Assembly: GCA_964504195.1 (NCBI GenBank)
Contig: CAZDDI010000004.1
Coordinates: 62,001 to 126,000, forward strand
Direction of reading: 5' to 3'
DNA: 64,000 nt
Source: CAZDDI01 sp964504195
GTDB taxonomy: Bacteria; Chloroflexota; Anaerolineae; B4-G1; SLSP01
Shown: one piece after another, positions 61,645-64,000 of the stretch
How positions within the stretch are numbered: position 1 is the stretch's first letter
Layout of the letters: each line of letters begins with the position of its first letter
Notes under the pieces: generated by a model
Database searches by the model: none
The model's input: only the letters and a program-made list of their open reading frames with translations
What the model was told of the DNA's origin: nothing
Program-made: the position numbers and the translations under genes

Positions 61645-64000
61645 CTACCGCGCACGATAAAAGAGCATCATGCTCATCTGATCGCGCAACACTAATGGCA
61701 GGTAGATGCGATTGGCAACCGTGGTGAACGTCCACACCGGGCCAACCGTCATTTCTACACCATCAGTCACAGTAATTTGCCAGTAATAGGTCGTCGCCAG
61801 GGTCAGTGCGCCGGGATTGTACGATGTGCCGCTCACGCCCGTCGCCACCACTGGCGGCGTGGCATCCGTGCCAAAGGCGACGGTGTAAGTGACCACATCG
61901 CCGTCGGGGTCACCACCGCTCCAGCCCAAAAGTGCGTTGAGTGAGACATTGATGGCCTCATGCGCGGGAGTAGGGTTGAAGGGCGCGTAAGGCGGCTGAT
62001 TCACCGGCAGCGCAGGCGCAGCCGTCGTGAACTGCCACAGCGGGCCAGTAGTCGTACTGATCCCATCACTGGCAACGATCTGCCAGTAGTAGATGGTGTT
62101 CGCCGCTAACGGGCTAAGCGCGCCGAGGTTGAGCGTGGTCACATCCACCACCACACCGACTTCAGGCGGGGTGGTATTCGTCCCGAAGTAAACTGTATAT
62201 GTCACCACGTCAGCATCGGGATCGCCGCCGCTCCAGGAGAGCGTTGCCGTCATGGTGGGCACATGGGTTGCGTTATGAGCCGGCACTGGATTGCCCGGCA
62301 TATACGGGGCACGGTTCTCCGCGATCTCGGTCCCGGTAGTGAACGACCACAGTGGGCCGACCGTCTCGCTCAGGCCATCGCTCGCGGTGATGCGCCAGTA
62401 GTAGAGCGTGTCCGCCGCAAGTGCGCCGGGATTGTAGTGGGCGACACCCACACCCGTCGCCATCACTGGCGGCGTGGAATTCGTACCGAAGGCCACAACA
62501 TAGGTGACGGTATCGCCCACATCCGGGTCACCGCCCGTCCAACTGAGAATCGGGTTCAATGGTACGTTGGTTGCCATGTGCGCCGGGGCAGGATTAGCGG
62601 GAGTGTAGGGTGGCTGATTCACCGGAGGAGCCGGCGCGGCAGTGGTAAAATGCCATACCGGGCCGGTGGTGGTGCTCATCCCATCGCTGGCAACGATACG
62701 CCAGTAGTAAGTAGCATCCGCCGTCAACGGGCTGAACACACCAAGATTGAACGTGGTCACATCCACCACCGTCCCCACCTGGGGCGGCGTCGGGTTTACG
62801 CCAAAGTAGACGGTGTAGGCAACTGTATCACCCGCATCCGGGTCACCGCCGCTCCAGCTGAGCGTTGCCGTGGTGGTGGGTACATCCGTCGCGCCATACG
62901 CCGGGGCAGGCTCGGAAGGCGCATAAGGTGGCTGGTTCACCGGCGACGCAGCAACAGTCGTGAAGCGCCACACCGGGCCATCCGCCGTGAGGTCGCCATC
63001 GCTCGCGCTGATGCGCCAGTAGTAGGTTGTTCCTTCCGCCAGCGTGGGCAGCGCGTAGCGCGCCACATTGCGCACGGTCCCTGCCAGGGGTGGCGTGGCG
63101 TTTGTACCGAAGTACACGGTGTACGTCACCACGTCGCCGTCGGGATCGCCACCACTCCAGCGGAGCTCGCCCACGTTCACGGCGATATTGCTCGCCAGAT
63201 GCGCCGGACTGGGCGCGGAAGGCGTATAGGGTGCGTGATTGACCACCTCTTGCCCTGGCCCAACCAGCACCACGCCCCACTTGCCGTTGACCGGGACGAC
63301 GACATTGCCACCGCTTACGGTGTAGGTCGCGTTGTTGTTCAGCACATCGGTCAGCACCGTGCCATCGGCAAAGTAGGCGCTCACAGAAAGCGTCGCATTC
63401 GCGCTGCTGGCGATGTTCCGCAGCGCCACGATGACCGTATCCTCCGTATCCCAGCGGGCAAAGGCGTAGATATTATTGGCCGCGAGCAACCGCTGATAGT
63501 CACCGCCGCGCAACGCCGAGTAGGTGTTGCGGATGCCGATGACTGTTTTGAAGTGATTGTACATCGTGGGATCGGGCGCGTTGCCCCAGGGATAGGTGCG
63601 GCGGTTGTCGGGATCGCTGCCGCCGGGCAGCCCCACCTCATCGCCGTAGTAGACTGAGGGCGCACCGGGCAGCATCATCTGCAACAGCACGGCCAGTTTG
63701 AGGTTGGTGTAATCACTGCCCACCATCTGGAACAGGCGCGGCGAGTCGTGTGTGCTGATGAGGTTCATCATCGCGTAGAAAATTTCCGGCGGATACTGCG
63801 CACGGAAATCGTCGAAGGAATTGGCAAAGAACTCCGGGCTGTTGCCGCTGGCGAAGCCCGCCATCCAGTCGCGGAAGCAGTAGTTCATCACCGAGTCGAG
63901 CTGGTCCCCGCGCGTGTAGGCTTCGTAGAGGCCGCCCGCGGCGCAACCGCCCGTCACCTCGCCCAGCATAAGGATGTCGGCGCTACCGTACTGCTCTTTG
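61645..64000 (-). CDS. Secreted GH13 alpha-amylase-type hydrolase with five Fn3-like modules (5' end outside window)
   Basis: The frame is open through the right window edge. The N-terminal part present is the second half of a GH13 barrel: ILMLGEVTGG with the acid/base Glu, NYCFRDWMAGFASG, STHDSPRLFQMVG with the third catalytic Asp, YYGDEVGLPGGSDPDNRRTYPWG and the C-terminal beta domain. Then come five similar modules of about 92-95 residues, each P-x-P-A-x-x-A-T-x-V ... LSWSGGDPDGDVVTYTVYFGT ... YYWRI-x-ASDG ... GPVWxFTT. The tail carries IYLPLVLRDQ. It is probably secreted and degrades alpha-glucans; the modules space it from the cell or bind sugar. Confidence 0.88.
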   Translation of the reverse strand, partial: KEQYGSADILMLGEVTGGCAAGGLYEAYTRGDQLDSVMNYCFRDWMAGFASGNSPEFFANSFDDFRAQYPPEIFYAMMNLISTHDSPRLFQMVGSDYTNLKLAVLLQMMLPGAPSVYYGDEVGLPGGSDPDNRRTYPWGNAPDPTMYNHFKTVIGIRNTYSALRGGDYQRLLAANNIYAFARWDTEDTVIVALRNIASSANATLSVSAYFADGTVLTDVLNNNATYTVSGGNVVVPVNGKWGVVLVGPGQEVVNHAPYTPSAPSPAHLASNIAVNVGELRWSGGDPDGDVVTYTVYFGTNATPPLAGTVRNVARYALPTLAEGTTYYWRISASDGDLTADGPVWRFTTVAASPVNQPPYAPSEPAPAYGATDVPTTTATLSWSGGDPDAGDTVAYTVYFGVNPTPPQVGTVVDVTTFNLGVFSPLTADATYYWRIVASDGMSTTTGPVWHFTTAAPAPPVNQPPYTPANPAPAHMATNVPLNPILSWTGGDPDVGDTVTYVVAFGTNSTPPVMATGVGVAHYNPGALAADTLYYWRITASDGLSETVGPLWSFTTGTEIAENRAPYMPGNPVPAHNATHVPTMTATLSWSGGDPDADVVTYTVYFGTNTTPPEVGVVVDVTTLNLGALSPLAANTIYYWQIVASDGISTTTGPLWQFTTAAPALPVNQPPYAPFNPTPAHEAINVSLNALLGWSGGDPDGDVVTYTVAFGTDATPPVVATGVSGTSYNPGALTLATTYYWQITVTDGVEMTVGPVWTFTTVANRIYLPLVLRDQMSMMLFYRAR

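Noticed and set aside
62263..63657. Plus-strand open frame of 464 codons opposite the GH13 gene
   Set aside because: Arg/Gly/His-rich with repeats mirroring the Fn3 modules; an antisense artefact of the repeats.

Overview
The window is a stretch of bacterial chromosome with mostly GC-rich coding DNA. Gene content suggests a member of the Chloroflexota, close to Anaerolineae-type fermenters or heterotrophs. The grounds are multi-GAF histidine kinases, Thr/Pro-linker lipoproteins, a DUF11 cell-surface protein, an XPB/Ssl2-N-like protein, TIGR03960/DUF2344 paired genes, several promoters placed almost on the start codon, and many palindromic intergenic repeats. This placement is inference from gene content; there is no rRNA or phylogenetic marker comparison behind it. 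I saw no rRNA, tRNA or CRISPR array.

Layout. 1-7.8 kb: a multi-GAF histidine kinase cut by the window edge, a deoxynucleoside kinase, a second GAF/PAS histidine kinase, an alanyl-tRNA editing protein and a metallo-beta-lactamase-fold protein without its metal ligands. 8-17 kb: a polyprenol/phytol-kinase-like membrane protein, a lipoprotein, an ECF sigma factor, a very large anti-sigma/alpha-2-macroglobulin fusion, a small Cys-Tyr-Glu repeat protein directly followed by a radical SAM/SPASM maturase, and a DUF4349 lipoprotein. The Cys-Tyr-Glu/SPASM pair is the best candidate for an undescribed system. 17-25 kb (minus strand): a DUF4139 protein, an AAC(6')-like acetyltransferase, a glycosyltransferase, a BrnT-like/CopG-like toxin-antitoxin pair, and indolepyruvate:ferredoxin oxidoreductase, whose iorA and iorB are separated by a small gene and a hairpin-rich element. 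25-33 kb: an XPB-N-like protein, galactokinase, an LPXTG-type DUF11 surface protein, an SPFH/NfeD chimera, an alanine-dehydrogenase-family protein and a CoA-transferase. 33-36 kb: decayed toxin-antitoxin genes, then an AT-rich island with two membrane proteins and a MITE-like element with perfect target duplication.

36-39.5 kb: etfB-etfA-fixC-fixX, four overlapping genes for an electron-transfer flavoprotein complex feeding quinone and ferredoxin. 39.7-46 kb: a membrane protein, a GIN-domain lipoprotein, a GH38 alpha-mannosidase, a 91-bp tandem repeat array and a REC-LuxR-REC regulator. 46-61 kb: housekeeping genes, including a gluzincin lipoprotein, RNase D, a beta-CASP RNase, lipoate ligase, DUF503, dnaG, rpoD, a YjbQ protein, TIGR03960, DUF2344, a phosphoesterase, a PAS protein and a GNAT. 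61.6-64 kb: the 3' part of a secreted GH13 amylase with five Fn3-like modules, running off the window.

Together IorAB, the AlaDH-like enzyme, the CoA-transferase and EtfAB-FixCX suggest amino-acid or organic-acid oxidation with ferredoxin and quinone as acceptors, while the glycoside hydrolases and galactokinase suggest polysaccharide use. Intergenic DNA is dominated by recurring inverted repeats of at least ten sequence families, several with signs of mobility (terminal inverted repeats and target duplications).
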